NCBI GenBank assembly: GCA_023257655.1
Contig: JALRBQ010000063.1
Coordinates: 1-42,787 of the forward strand
Length of the DNA stretch: 42,787 bases
DNA from: Pseudomonadales bacterium
GTDB lineage: Bacteria > Pseudomonadota > Gammaproteobacteria > Pseudomonadales > Pseudohongiellaceae
Direction of reading: 5' to 3'
Positions 9,228-16,992 of this stretch are shown in pieces. Each line of letters begins with the position of its first letter. Positions within the stretch are counted from its first letter, which is position 1. Both the position numbers and the translations under genes were made by a program. Under the pieces are notes generated by a model. It made no database searches, had not been told where the DNA came from, and was given only the letters and a program-made list of their open reading frames with translations.

Positions 9228-9644
9228 GTGAAAACCATCGTGGGTGACAACGTGGGTGACAGCGTAGGTGACAGTGTGAGAGGCACTATCAAGCACCTGC
9301 AACTCGATCAGGAATACTATTTCCACGAGGGCTGCCACATTATCGAGGTGTCAAACTCTGCCGACGACACCATCAGTATAGCCCGGGCACGCGCAGAGGC
9401 CGGTGTGACGACCCGATGGCACTCTGTTCAACACACTACGGAGCGTTATGCGCTGCTGGCCGGCACGGGTCGAGTTGAAATCGGCGACGGAGTTCCGACC
9501 CGGGTAGCAGCCGGTGATGTGGTCATTATCCCGGCTGGTGCCAGGCAACGCATAACAAATACCGGCGATGACGACCTGCTCTTTCTGGCAATCTGTTCAC
9601 CCCGATTCCAGTCTGATAACTACCTGTCACTCGAGCAAGACTGA
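9228..9644 (+). CDS. Small cupin-domain protein
   Basis: 138 residues from a GTG at 9228; the start is uncertain because the frame contains no other Met. A GTG at 9276 is an alternative that would drop a low-complexity VGDNVGDSVGDSV stretch. Cupin motif 1 is WHSVQHTTERYALLAGTG, giving two His and one Glu metal ligands. Motif 2 is IPAGARQRITN, where the usual histidine is Gln; RQRI at this place is common in this subfamily, so it is probably not a loss. The single-domain beta-barrel could bind a divalent metal and a small acid or sugar. Function is not predictable. Confidence 0.7.
   Translation: MKTIVGDNVGDSVGDSVRGTIKHLQLDQEYYFHEGCHIIEVSNSADDTISIARARAEAGVTTRWHSVQHTTERYALLAGTGRVEIGDGVPTRVAAGDVVIIPAGARQRITNTGDDDLLFLAICSPRFQSDNYLSLEQD
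9240..9275 (+). repeat. Three 12-bp tandem repeats at the cupin 5' end
   Basis: GTGGGTGACAAC, GTGGGTGACAGC and GTAGGTGACAGT follow one another directly and encode VGDN-VGDS-VGDS if the GTG at 9228 is used. The unit length is a multiple of three, so copy change would keep the frame. Confidence 0.8.
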
Positions 9645-9651
9645 AAACCCC

Positions 9652-9679
9652 TTGACTAACAAGGATTTGCCTGTACACT
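9652..9679 (+). promoter_or_regulatory. Sigma70-type promoter of the cold-shock gene
   Basis: TTGACT (9652-9657) and TACACT (9674-9679) are separated by 16 bp. Transcription would begin near 9686, leaving a leader of about 140 nt before the ATG. Long structured leaders are typical of cspA-type genes, where they tune mRNA stability and translation at low temperature. Confidence 0.65.
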
Positions 9680-9827
9680 TTAACGCAGCTTAAATTAAGC
9701 CCACTATTTTCACTCCATTTCGAAGTCTACGTAGTAATACCTCGTCCTGTAGTTTGTAAGTACCAGCCTAATTTCTAGCACGACCCCTATCTAATAGGAT
9801 TATTTTTACTGATACAGGATATTACTC

Positions 9828-10037
9828 ATGTCTGAGAAAATTACAGGAACCGTTAAGTGGTTCAACGAAAGCAAAGGTTTCGGTTTTATTGAAAGAGAAG
9901 GTGGCCCGGATGTGTTCGCGCATTTCAGCGCGATCCAAAGCACTGGCTACAAGACGCTTGCTGAAGGTCAGCGCGTCGAATTTCTCGTGACCCAGGGCCA
10001 GAAAGGTCCTCAAGCCGAGCAGATCGTCGCCATCTAA
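9828..10037 (+). CDS. Cold-shock domain protein (CspA family)
   Basis: 69 residues forming one OB-fold cold-shock domain that binds single-stranded RNA and DNA. The RNP1-like motif KGFGFI is at residues 16-21, and the RNP2-like DVFAHFSAI follows. The length and the [13 protein letters not shown] core match CspA/CspE proteins. AGGA lies 8 bases before the ATG. It is a monocistronic unit with its own promoter upstream and repeats plus a terminator downstream. Confidence 0.96.
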   Translation: MSEKITGTVKWFNESKGFGFIEREGGPDVFAHFSAIQSTGYKTLAEGQRVEFLVTQGQKGPQAEQIVAI

Positions 10038-10074
10038 TTGCAGGGGGGGTACATTCCCCGTTTGTGATTAATAG

Positions 10075-10120
10075 CAAGATCAGGAAAGATCTGCGAGATC
10101 TGCACGATCAGCAAGATCTG
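10075..10120 (+). repeat. Five degenerate 9-bp tandem repeats after the csp gene
   Basis: Consecutive units close to CAAGATCTG (CAAGATCAG, GAAAGATCTG, CGAGATCTG, CACGATCAG, CAAGATCTG) fill 10075-10120. Each contains GATC. They end at an A-run that leads into the terminator. Confidence 0.7.
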
Positions 10121-10131
10121 AAAAAAAACAG

Positions 10132-10170
10132 GAAAGGGGCGAACGAGCAATCGTTTGCCCTTTTCTTTTT
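10132..10170 (+). terminator. Strong rho-independent terminator of the csp transcript
   Basis: A 15-bp stem (10132-10146 with 10151-10165, two G-U wobbles) closes on the GNRA-type loop GCAA and is followed by TTTTT at 10166-10170. An A-run precedes the stem, so the structure could also work on the other strand. Confidence 0.85.
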
Positions 10171-10245
10171 CAGGACTGCCCTGTGCAGGACTACCCGGTT
10201 CAGGACTGCCCTGTTCAGGTCTAACCGGTTCAGGACTACCCGGGT
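10171..10245 (+). repeat. Five 15-bp tandem repeats downstream of the terminator
   Basis: Units begin CAGGACTGCCCTGTG and CAGGACTACCCGGTT and alternate over five copies in 75 bp without gaps. Several units carry CAGG...CCTG or ACCGGT self-complementary cores. No spacer sequence separates units, so this is a minisatellite and not CRISPR. Confidence 0.85.
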
Positions 10246-10279
10246 GGATGCAAACCCGTGCGGGATTCCATCGAGTCTG

Positions 10280-10310
10280 CCAACACCAGGTAATTGACCA
10301 ACACCAGGTA
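10280..10310 (+). repeat. 13-bp direct repeat upstream of the YtkA-like gene
   Basis: CCAACACCAGGTA occurs at 10280-10292 and 10298-10310. It is another short local duplication in the 308-bp non-coding stretch between the csp gene and the gene at 10346, which otherwise holds the repeats and terminator listed here. Confidence 0.6.
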
Positions 10311-10345
10311 TTTGAAGAGCCACTACATAGCTTCGGACCATCGCA

Positions 10346-10765
10346 ATGAGTAAATTCCCCTGCCCGCTGCGCTGCTTGCTCTGTCTGAGCTTCAGCCTGA
10401 GTCTGTCAACCGCAGTGTGGGCCGCTGCGCTCGAAACACCAGTGCTCACAGGTACTACCCCAGAGGGCATCCGGATCCAGGTCTTCAGCGAGCTTAATCC
10501 GCTGGCAATCAACCAGATCCACAGTTGGCATATTCGTGTGCTCAACGCCGACGGCACGCGGCTGCAACCCGAACTCAGCATCAGTGGTGGCATGCCGGAA
10601 CACAACCATGGCCTGCCTACCGCGCCCCAGATCACGGGCACGCTCGATAACGGCGATTATTTACTCGAAGGCATGCGCTTTCACATGCCCGGACACTGGC
10701 AATTGCGGTTTGACCTTTCGGTTGACGACACCGAACAAACTGCCGTCATCGACTTCACTCTGTAA
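10346..10765 (+). CDS. Exported YtkA-like domain protein
   Basis: 139 residues with a signal peptide (cleavage near VWAAA). The mature part is a small beta-sandwich with HSWHIRVLNADG, GGMPEHNHGLPTAP and LEGMRFHMPGHWQLRF. The His/Met-rich GGMPEHNHG and the MRFHMPGHW motif are characteristic of YtkA-like/FixH-like domains, several of which lie in copper and cytochrome gene clusters. Its stop overlaps the start of the di-haem peroxidase by one base, so the two are translated together. A copper-handling or cytochrome-assembly accessory role is plausible but inferred. Confidence 0.75.
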   Translation: MSKFPCPLRCLLCLSFSLSLSTAVWAAALETPVLTGTTPEGIRIQVFSELNPLAINQIHSWHIRVLNADGTRLQPELSISGGMPEHNHGLPTAPQITGTLDNGDYLLEGMRFHMPGHWQLRFDLSVDDTEQTAVIDFTL

Positions 10766-12027
10766 TGCGCCGCCTCCTCTTCACGCTTATCTCCGGTATT
10801 GTGCTCGGTGTAGTGAGCTGGAACTACCTTTCGCTGCCCGTTTCGCGCGACTGGTCAGCGAGTGAAATAGCCCTCATCAAGTCGCTGTCGCTGTCGCAAT
10901 TGCCGGCGTTGACACCAAGCCCCAGTAATCGTGTAGCGGATGATCCTCGCGCCATCGCGCTCGGACATCGACTCTTCTTCGACACGCGCCTCAGTGCCTC
11001 GGGTACGGTAAGTTGTGCCTCCTGCCATCAGCCGGCTCACATGTTCACCGATGGTCTCCCGCTCGCTGTGGGTGCCGGTGTCGGCTCCAGGAACACGCCA
11101 AGTCTTGTCGGCATTTCCCACAGTCCCTGGTTCTATTGGGACGGTCGCAAGGACAGCCAGTGGTCGCAGGCATTGGCGCCGATCGAGGCCGGCATTGAAC
11201 AAGACTTCACCCGCGTGGAGCTGACACACTTCCTCGCATCCGATCCCGTTTATGCCCCCCTCTATACTGAATTGTTTGGCGACTTGCCCTCATTGAGTGA
11301 GCTGCCCCCGGCGGCGTCACCGGCGGGTGATGCCACAGAAAAGGCCGCCTGGGAACGCATGGACCCGCAGTTACAACAAGCCGCTTCGCGCGTATTCAGC
11401 AATGTGGGCAAGGCACTTGCTGCCTATCAGCGCCAGATTCAACCGGCTGCGGCTCGGTTCGATGCCTATGCCGACTCTCTATCTGCAACGCAGGGTTCGA
11501 CGCCGTCCAGCGTCCTGAACGGCAGCGAGATCGCGGGGTTACGGCTGTTCATCGGCAAGGGCCAGTGCGTGAGTTGTCACAATGGCCCCCTGTTCACGAA
11601 TCATGAGTTTCACAACACCGGCATCCTGCCTGTCGCTGGCGAATTACCCTCCATGGGACGCTATGACGGCATTCGCACTGCCCGGCAGGACCCCTTCAAT
11701 TGTCTCGGTCAGTTCAGCGATGCGAGTGCGTCGCAATGCACGGAGCTGCGCTTTGCACGGGACAGTAATGATCTCGTTGGCGCCCACAAGACCCCCACTC
11801 TGCGCAATGTCACGCTCACGGCACCCTACATGCACAGTGGCGGCATGCCGACCTTGCGTGAAGTGCTCGAACACTACAACGAGGCGCCCGTTTCGATGCT
11901 GAGCCATAATGAAGCGAAGCCCCTGGGCTTGCGCAGCGTAGAATTGCGGCAACTGGAAGCGTTCCTGCAAACGCTGACTGCACCGCTCAACACTAACCCA
12001 GCTTTGTTGCAGCCGCCGAACAGGTAG
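10765..12027 (+). CDS. Di-haem cytochrome c peroxidase / MauG family
   Basis: 420 residues with one N-terminal membrane segment (about 5-21) and a periplasmic body. Two c-type haem sites are visible: CASCH at 84-88 and CVSCH at 268-272. The family motifs FFDTRLS, NTPSL, WDGR and KTPTLRNV/YMHSGGMPTL are present. Members reduce hydrogen peroxide or, in the MauG branch, modify partner proteins. The length exceeds typical bacterial CCP (about 330) because of an insertion around 170-205. The gene shares one base with the upstream YtkA-like gene and lies 5 bp before the methyltransferase gene, so these form one operon. Confidence 0.9.
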   Translation: MRRLLFTLISGIVLGVVSWNYLSLPVSRDWSASEIALIKSLSLSQLPALTPSPSNRVADDPRAIALGHRLFFDTRLSASGTVSCASCHQPAHMFTDGLPLAVGAGVGSRNTPSLVGISHSPWFYWDGRKDSQWSQALAPIEAGIEQDFTRVELTHFLASDPVYAPLYTELFGDLPSLSELPPAASPAGDATEKAAWERMDPQLQQAASRVFSNVGKALAAYQRQIQPAAARFDAYADSLSATQGSTPSSVLNGSEIAGLRLFIGKGQCVSCHNGPLFTNHEFHNTGILPVAGELPSMGRYDGIRTARQDPFNCLGQFSDASASQCTELRFARDSNDLVGAHKTPTLRNVTLTAPYMHSGGMPTLREVLEHYNEAPVSMLSHNEAKPLGLRSVELRQLEAFLQTLTAPLNTNPALLQPPNR

Positions 12028-12032
12028 AAATT

Positions 12033-12824
12033 TTGTCAGCATTCACCCTCAGCGCTATTGCGAACCGCCTCATACGGTTTGCTGGCCTGTGTCTGAGTGC
12101 TCTCTTGCTCCTCGGGTCTCCAGCGAGCACGAAGGCGCAAACCGACTACGCGATTGCCGATGCGCTCGCCGACTCTACCCGAGATGTCAATCACTTGTTG
12201 CGGGATGACGCTCGCAGGCCGGCGGAGGTGATTCAATTTCTTGGCCTTACTCCAGGCATGCGAGTGTTGGACCTGTATGCCGCAGACGGCTATTACACCT
12301 ACCTCCTCTCACGACTCGTAGGTGACTCCGGTCAAGTCTATGCCCAGAACCCACCGGCCGGCTCCAATGTCGAAGACATACGGCAGATGTACTCTCTCGC
12401 CGATGCTCTCGATGAGCGAATCGAATTAGCCGACTTGACCAACGTGACGCACTTGCGCGAATCCTTCTTCGAGCTGTCGATAGCGCCTGCCTCGCTGGAT
12501 CTGATCATGCTGGTCCAGATTCTCCATGATTTCTACAATACCGATCCGGACTATGCCGCGGCCCTGCTCGCTCAATTGCTGACTTACCTCAAACCGGACG
12601 GCCTCGTCGCCATTATCGACCACGCCGGAGATGCCGGGCAGGACAACGCGCGCTTGCATCGCATGAGCCGACAACAGGCGCTGGACCTCGCGGCGCGGCT
12701 GAATTTGCGGGTGGTAGGTGACAGCGATTTGCTGGCAAACCCCCGTGACCGGCGTCGGCGTCCGGTATTTGATCCCATGTTGGGCCGCAATACCGACCGA
12801 TTTCTGCTCAAACTGCAAAAGTAA
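12033..12824 (+). CDS. Exported class I SAM-methyltransferase-like protein (COG4798 type)
   Basis: 263 residues from a TTG at 12033; no ATG precedes the conserved part, and TTG gives a signal peptide of the form SALLLLGSPASTKAQ. The Rossmann motif I is VLDLYAADGYYTYLL (residues about 78-92), followed by a late YLKPDGLVAIIDH strand. This matches the predicted-methyltransferase family that carries signal peptides. How an exported enzyme would obtain SAM is unknown; it may bind another ligand. The gene follows the di-haem peroxidase by 5 bp and precedes the M28 peptidase. Confidence 0.8.
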   Translation: MSAFTLSAIANRLIRFAGLCLSALLLLGSPASTKAQTDYAIADALADSTRDVNHLLRDDARRPAEVIQFLGLTPGMRVLDLYAADGYYTYLLSRLVGDSGQVYAQNPPAGSNVEDIRQMYSLADALDERIELADLTNVTHLRESFFELSIAPASLDLIMLVQILHDFYNTDPDYAAALLAQLLTYLKPDGLVAIIDHAGDAGQDNARLHRMSRQQALDLAARLNLRVVGDSDLLANPRDRRRRPVFDPMLGRNTDRFLLKLQK

Positions 12825-12914
12825 CGGCGGTTCACCTCGCGCTGCTCCACTGGACTCTCGCGACTCGCTTGCCTATTCTTGCTCTTTGTTTTTCACAGCT
12901 ACGCAGGTGAACGC

Positions 12915-14174
12915 ATGAATCGCAGATTAGCCGTCGCGCTCGCACCAGGTCTCTCTCTCGCAACCTTTCTGGCAACCTTCCTCGCAACCCTCCTTGCACC
13001 CCCCCTCGCATCGGCGCAGCAGGCAGACGAGGCCACAATCCGGGAACTCGTCAGTCGCCTCTCGCTGGCCAGTTACATGGATACCATCAAGGGGCTCACC
13101 CAGTTCGGCGATCGTCGTCAGGGAACGACGCGAAATCGCAACGCTGTTGACTGGATTGAACAACAATTGGTCGCTGCCGGCTGCGACAATGTCGAACGTA
13201 TTACTTACACCTACGAGGAGCCACCGCGTAGCAATCGAGCGCCAGCTCCCCGCGCGGCATCTCCCGAACTCGGCACCGCTACTGGCGGCAAGGTAGGGCG
13301 CAACGGCAGTGGTCCGGGTGGCGCCTCGATCTTCGGTTACCGTGCACCCACCGGAGTTAATCGCGATCTGGAGGCCCAGCCGGATGCACGCATCCGCGCC
13401 CTCAATGCAGAAGAACCCGTGGATGGCCAGCGCCAACAAGTATTCTGCACGAAGATCGGCAGCACCCGACCCGATGAAATGTATATTGTTGGCGCACATA
13501 TGGATGGACACGGTGTCAATGAGGCCGTGAATGATGATGGCTCAGGAACAGCACTCGTCATCGAGCTCGCGCGCATCTTCAATGCGCCTGGTGTACGCAC
13601 CGAGCGCTCCATTCGCTTTGCGCTGTGGAACAACGAAGAAACGGGACTCAATGGCTCCAGCGCCTACGTCGAGCAGCGACAAGCCTTGCAAGGAATCGAG
13701 TCTCCGCCCGGTTCCGGTCGCTATCCGGAACCGCGCTGGCTCGGCATGATTCAACACGACATGATGCTGTGGGATCACGGTGCACCCCGCGCCGACGGCA
13801 CTGTGAGTCGAGATCAACGCCCCGAAGCCGACGTCAACATCGAATTCCAATCGACCTCCGAACTCGTCAATGAGTCGATGCAACTCGCGTTTGTCTTCAA
13901 GGCCGCTGCCGATGCCTACAACACGGATTATCCGGCGACAGTCGGTCCGCATATGACGAATACGGATTCGACCCCGTTCATGAATGTGACGCCTTCGATC
14001 AGTCTGCGCGAGAATGAGCGTGGGGCGCATACTGGAGGGGGTTGGAATCCTACCTGGCATACGCCACTCGACGTCTGGACGACGTTCACCGAAGAGGACT
14101 TCAGGTTGGGTTTGAACGCAGCACAAACGACTCTGTCCGCCATCGCTCAACTCACAGGCGCGAGTCTGGAATGA
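12915..14174 (+). CDS. Exported M28-family zinc aminopeptidase
   Basis: 419 residues from the ATG at 12915, preceded by CAGGTGAA. Zinc-site motifs of family M28 are visible: AHMDGHG (His195, Asp197), NDDGSGT (bridging Asp207), NNEETGLNGS (Glu241/242) and TDSTPF. A C-terminal His in WHTPLD is the last expected ligand. A linker of about 45 residues rich in Pro/Gly/Ala (about 103-148) separates the N-terminal part from the catalytic part. The signal peptide contains a tandem repeat (see 12957). It could release N-terminal amino acids from peptides in the periplasm or outside the cell. Confidence 0.9.
   Translation: MNRRLAVALAPGLSLATFLATFLATLLAPPLASAQQADEATIRELVSRLSLASYMDTIKGLTQFGDRRQGTTRNRNAVDWIEQQLVAAGCDNVERITYTYEEPPRSNRAPAPRAASPELGTATGGKVGRNGSGPGGASIFGYRAPTGVNRDLEAQPDARIRALNAEEPVDGQRQQVFCTKIGSTRPDEMYIVGAHMDGHGVNEAVNDDGSGTALVIELARIFNAPGVRTERSIRFALWNNEETGLNGSSAYVEQRQALQGIESPPGSGRYPEPRWLGMIQHDMMLWDHGAPRADGTVSRDQRPEADVNIEFQSTSELVNESMQLAFVFKAAADAYNTDYPATVGPHMTNTDSTPFMNVTPSISLRENERGAHTGGGWNPTWHTPLDVWTTFTEEDFRLGLNAAQTTLSAIAQLTGASLE
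12957..13010 (+). repeat. 12-bp tandem repeat inside a signal-peptide coding region
   Basis: Four and a half copies of a unit like CTCGCAACCTTC run from 12957 to 13010 and encode LATF-LATF-LATL-LAPP-LA, the hydrophobic core of the M28 peptidase signal peptide. Gain or loss of a unit would lengthen or shorten the hydrophobic core by four residues. Confidence 0.8.
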
Positions 14175-14211
14175 ACGTCCGGAGGCGGCCGCGATCAGTC
14201 AATCCGGAGAC

Positions 14212-14727
14212 TTAACCCAGATAGCCGTGTTGGGCGAGCTGAATGCGAATGCCGTCGGGATCGTTGAAGTACAGCTGATCGCCGCCGCTCGTGCGATTCG
14301 CCGGATTACGATTCACATCTGCCTCAATTCCGTGCGCCACCAATTTTTCGGCTAACGCATCGGCATTGTAGTCCTCGACTCCGATGCACAGATGATGCAT
14401 GCCACCGGGATTCGGCAAATTGTACAAACCCAGAAAACTCTCGCCACCAAGGCCCAGATTAAGGCCACCGTTGGCCGGGCGACTGATAATCTCCATACCC
14501 AGCACACGCTGGTAGAACGCGGCTGACCGTTCAACATCGACGACCGACAACGACACATGATTCATAGACTTGCCGATCGCAACCGGTGCCGGTGTCTGGC
14601 CCAAGCTGGTGGGTGAAGACATCGCCGCCGTCGCCGCCAACAGCGCGCTTACAAATTCACGGCGCGAAAGCCGCTTGCCTTCAAACTGTCCTACCAGCCG
14701 TTCGATCAACTCCAGTTCGTTTTTCAT
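14212..14727 (-). CDS. Tat-exported VOC-family (glyoxalase/dioxygenase fold) protein
   Basis: 171 residues from the ATG at 14727, chosen over a GTG nine bases upstream because AGGTG lies at a better distance. SRREF followed by a hydrophobic stretch to SLGQ is a twin-arginine signal. The remaining 120 residues form one VOC module: NHVSLSVVDVERSAAFYQRVLGM, MHHLCIGVEDY and GDQLYFNDPDGIRIQL. The conserved His and Glu/Gln metal positions of the fold are partly kept. Tat export suggests that metal loading occurs before transport. Substrate unknown. Confidence 0.8.
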   Translation of the reverse strand: MKNELELIERLVGQFEGKRLSRREFVSALLAATAAMSSPTSLGQTPAPVAIGKSMNHVSLSVVDVERSAAFYQRVLGMEIISRPANGGLNLGLGGESFLGLYNLPNPGGMHHLCIGVEDYNADALAEKLVAHGIEADVNRNPANRTSGGDQLYFNDPDGIRIQLAQHGYLG

Positions 14728-14816
14728 GCGTAGCACCTGCCCTTGGAAAAAAATTCAACGTGATTCGAAGTTCCGCGCTTCCGCTGCGCGTACCCCAGTT
14801 GCCGTTCGTAAGTCGA

Positions 14817-15092
14817 GCGCGCAGCGCCATCAATGCGCAGCGTACAGCGCTATCAATACCTAGCGTGCAGCGTCAACAACGCCGGGCATGCAGCCCTAAC
14901 AATGCTGAGCATGCAGTATTAACAATGCCGAACATGCAGTATTAACAATGCCGAGCATGCGGTGTTAACAAAGCCGAGCATGCGGTGTTAACAATGCCGA
15001 ACATGCAATGTTAACAATGCCGAGCATGCAGTGTTAACAATGCCCAGCATGCAGTGTTAACAATGCCGAGCACGCTGCGAGAGCCTCGAGTA
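14817..15092. repeat. 23-bp tandem repeat, about 12 copies
   Basis: Units start every 23 bp at 14817, 14840, 14863, 14886, 14909, 14932, 14955, 14978, 15001, 15024, 15047 and 15070. The consensus has GCATGC, then AGT, then GTTAAC, then AATGCCGA; both hexamers are palindromes. The copies from about 14886 to 15069 differ at only one to a few bases each, while the first three are more divergent and the last is partial. It fills most of the 480-bp gap between two minus-strand genes. No spacers separate units, so it is not a CRISPR array. Confidence 0.95.
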
Positions 15093-15098
15093 GAAGGC

Positions 15099-15159
15099 AA
15101 AAGTGCCGCGCCAATGCGCAGCTTACAGCGAGTAAGTGAGCAATTGGCGCGGTGCTTTT
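15099..15159. terminator. Large hairpin, probable bidirectional terminator
   Basis: A 17-bp stem (15099-15115 with 15143-15159, two wobble pairs, arms ending in AAAA/TTTT) encloses an inner stem CTTAC/GTAAG (15122-15126, 15132-15136). It lies 49 bp past the stop of the minus-strand PQQ dehydrogenase gene and ends just before the 23-bp repeat array. T-runs are short, so termination is likely but not certain. Confidence 0.6.
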
Positions 15160-15207
15160 AACGCACTAATCGGGGCTCGCAGCAAGCGCGTTCACTGCAC
15201 GATTCAG

Positions 15208-16944
15208 TTAAGGAGCACCGGCAGGCAAAGAAAACACCCAGAGGACGCCGCCTTGTGGAACATAGGTGGACGAACCCGTGGCCATGTTCATCAGGTTCTG
15301 CTCCCGTTCTGCATCCACTCCCCAACCCGATTGCACGGCGATATATTGCTTGCCGTCGAGCTCGTAGCTCACCGGCACGCCGGTAATGCCGGAGTTCGTG
15401 CGTTGCTGCCACAGAATCTCGCCGCTGCGGGCATCGAAGGCACGGAAATAGCGGTCGTTGGTGCCGCCCATAAAGACGACATTACCCGCCGTGCTGAGCA
15501 CCGGACCCCAGTTCTGGCTGGCGAAGGTGGCAGTCCACGCCCGCTCGCCGGTGTCGACGTTCCAGGCCTGTAATTCACCGACGTGGTCGGTGCCAGGGCG
15601 CACGAAGAAGCCGCCATTATCGGATTGCCCGCGACCCATGTAGGAGCGACCCGGACTGTATTGGATCTCTTCGCCCACCATCGTGGAGCAGACATTGTCA
15701 TTGGCGGGGATGAACAGCAGGCGCAGACGTGGATCGAACGCAGCCGGCGGCCAGTCCTTGCCACCCCACAAGGAAGGGCAGAAGCTCGCCTCATAACCCG
15801 TGCCGGGTTTTTTCGTCATATCGTATTCGGGACGTCCGGTTACCGGATCGATGCTGGTGAAAACGTCCTGGTAGACGTAGGGATTCGCATCGACAAATCC
15901 GATACTGTTTGCGGCGCGTTCGAGAAACCACAAATACCCGTCGCGCGCCGGATGCACCATGCCCTTCACCGTCCTGCCGGCACGCTGATAGTCGATCAGC
16001 AAGGGAGCTGACACCTCGTCCCAGTCCCAGGAATCATTCCAGTGGTATTGATGGTGTGCCTTCAATTCGCCTGTCGCCACATCGAGCGCGATCACAGACG
16101 AGGAATAGAGATTGTCACCCGGTCGGGTATCACCCATCCAGGGGCCGCCGTTGCCGGTGCCCCAGTAGGCGATATTGAGTTCGGGATCATAGGAACCAGT
16201 CAGCCACACCGGTACGCCGCCAGTCTTCCAGGTATCGCCGGGCCAGGACTCAGATCCCGGTTCGCCCGGCCCCGGAATGGTATAGGTCTTCCAGGCCGGC
16301 GCTCCGGTTTCCACGTCGAAAGCGGCAACGAAACCGCGAATCCCCAACTCTCCGCCTGACACCCCGACCATTACCTTGCCATCGGCGATTAGCGGCGCCA
16401 TGGTCATATAATAGCCGTTATAATAATCCTCAACTTCGACTTCCCAGATCACCTCCCCTGTCAACGCATCGAGCGAGACCAGGAAGGCATCGACTGTGGC
16501 GAGATACACCCGGTCACCGAACAGCGCGACTCCCCGGTTCGTGGGATGAAACTGCTGGAGATCATCGGGCAGATAGCGAACATAACGCCAGATCAGGTCG
16601 CCGGTGCGTGCATTAATGGCGAGAATGTGATTCTGCGGTGTCGTAACGTACATGTAACCGTCGTTGACGATCGGAGGGGCCTGATGGCCTTCGCGCAATC
16701 CCGTCGAGAAACTCCACACCGGCACCAGTTTGTCGACGTTGTCGGCATTGATCTGATGCAGTTCGCTGTAGCCGTGGGAATCATAGCTACCACGGTACAT
16801 CAGCCAGTTCCTGGCCTCCGGATTCTGCAAGCGCTCAGCCGTCACCGGGTTGTACGGCGGCAACGATTGTGCGCAGAGCATTGGCGCAAACCCCAACAAT
16901 CCTGCAACACACACCGCAGCGCGAATTTTGACTCCAGCATTCAT
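15208..16944 (-). CDS. PQQ-dependent alcohol dehydrogenase, soluble quinoprotein with D-x-D signature
   Basis: 578 residues from the ATG at 16944, preceded by GGGGA; a signal peptide ends near CAQS. It is an eight-bladed propeller quinoprotein of the methanol/ethanol dehydrogenase family. Expected metal and catalytic residues are visible: Glu199 (GGELGIRG), Asn265 (GTGNGGPW) and Asp307 (WDWDE). Asp309 lies two residues after the catalytic Asp, the position that in XoxF and related enzymes marks lanthanide use. There is no C-terminal cytochrome c domain, so an external electron acceptor is needed. The gene follows the Rieske gene by 48 bp on the same strand, making that protein a candidate partner. 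Substrate cannot be read from sequence. Confidence 0.9.
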   Translation of the reverse strand: MNAGVKIRAAVCVAGLLGFAPMLCAQSLPPYNPVTAERLQNPEARNWLMYRGSYDSHGYSELHQINADNVDKLVPVWSFSTGLREGHQAPPIVNDGYMYVTTPQNHILAINARTGDLIWRYVRYLPDDLQQFHPTNRGVALFGDRVYLATVDAFLVSLDALTGEVIWEVEVEDYYNGYYMTMAPLIADGKVMVGVSGGELGIRGFVAAFDVETGAPAWKTYTIPGPGEPGSESWPGDTWKTGGVPVWLTGSYDPELNIAYWGTGNGGPWMGDTRPGDNLYSSSVIALDVATGELKAHHQYHWNDSWDWDEVSAPLLIDYQRAGRTVKGMVHPARDGYLWFLERAANSIGFVDANPYVYQDVFTSIDPVTGRPEYDMTKKPGTGYEASFCPSLWGGKDWPPAAFDPRLRLLFIPANDNVCSTMVGEEIQYSPGRSYMGRGQSDNGGFFVRPGTDHVGELQAWNVDTGERAWTATFASQNWGPVLSTAGNVVFMGGTNDRYFRAFDARSGEILWQQRTNSGITGVPVSYELDGKQYIAVQSGWGVDAEREQNLMNMATGSSTYVPQGGVLWVFSLPAGAP

Positions 16945-16992
16945 ACTCGTCCCCATTTTTGTTATTGATTTCACAACGACAAGCACCCGTTT

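Noticed and set aside
9228-9644. Loss of a metal-binding His as a defect in the cupin
   Set aside because: Gln in the RQRI position seems to be common in this cupin subfamily, so it is not evidence of decay.
14817-15092. CRISPR array
   Set aside because: Units are contiguous with no unique spacers, the 23-bp period is constant, and no cas gene is in the window.
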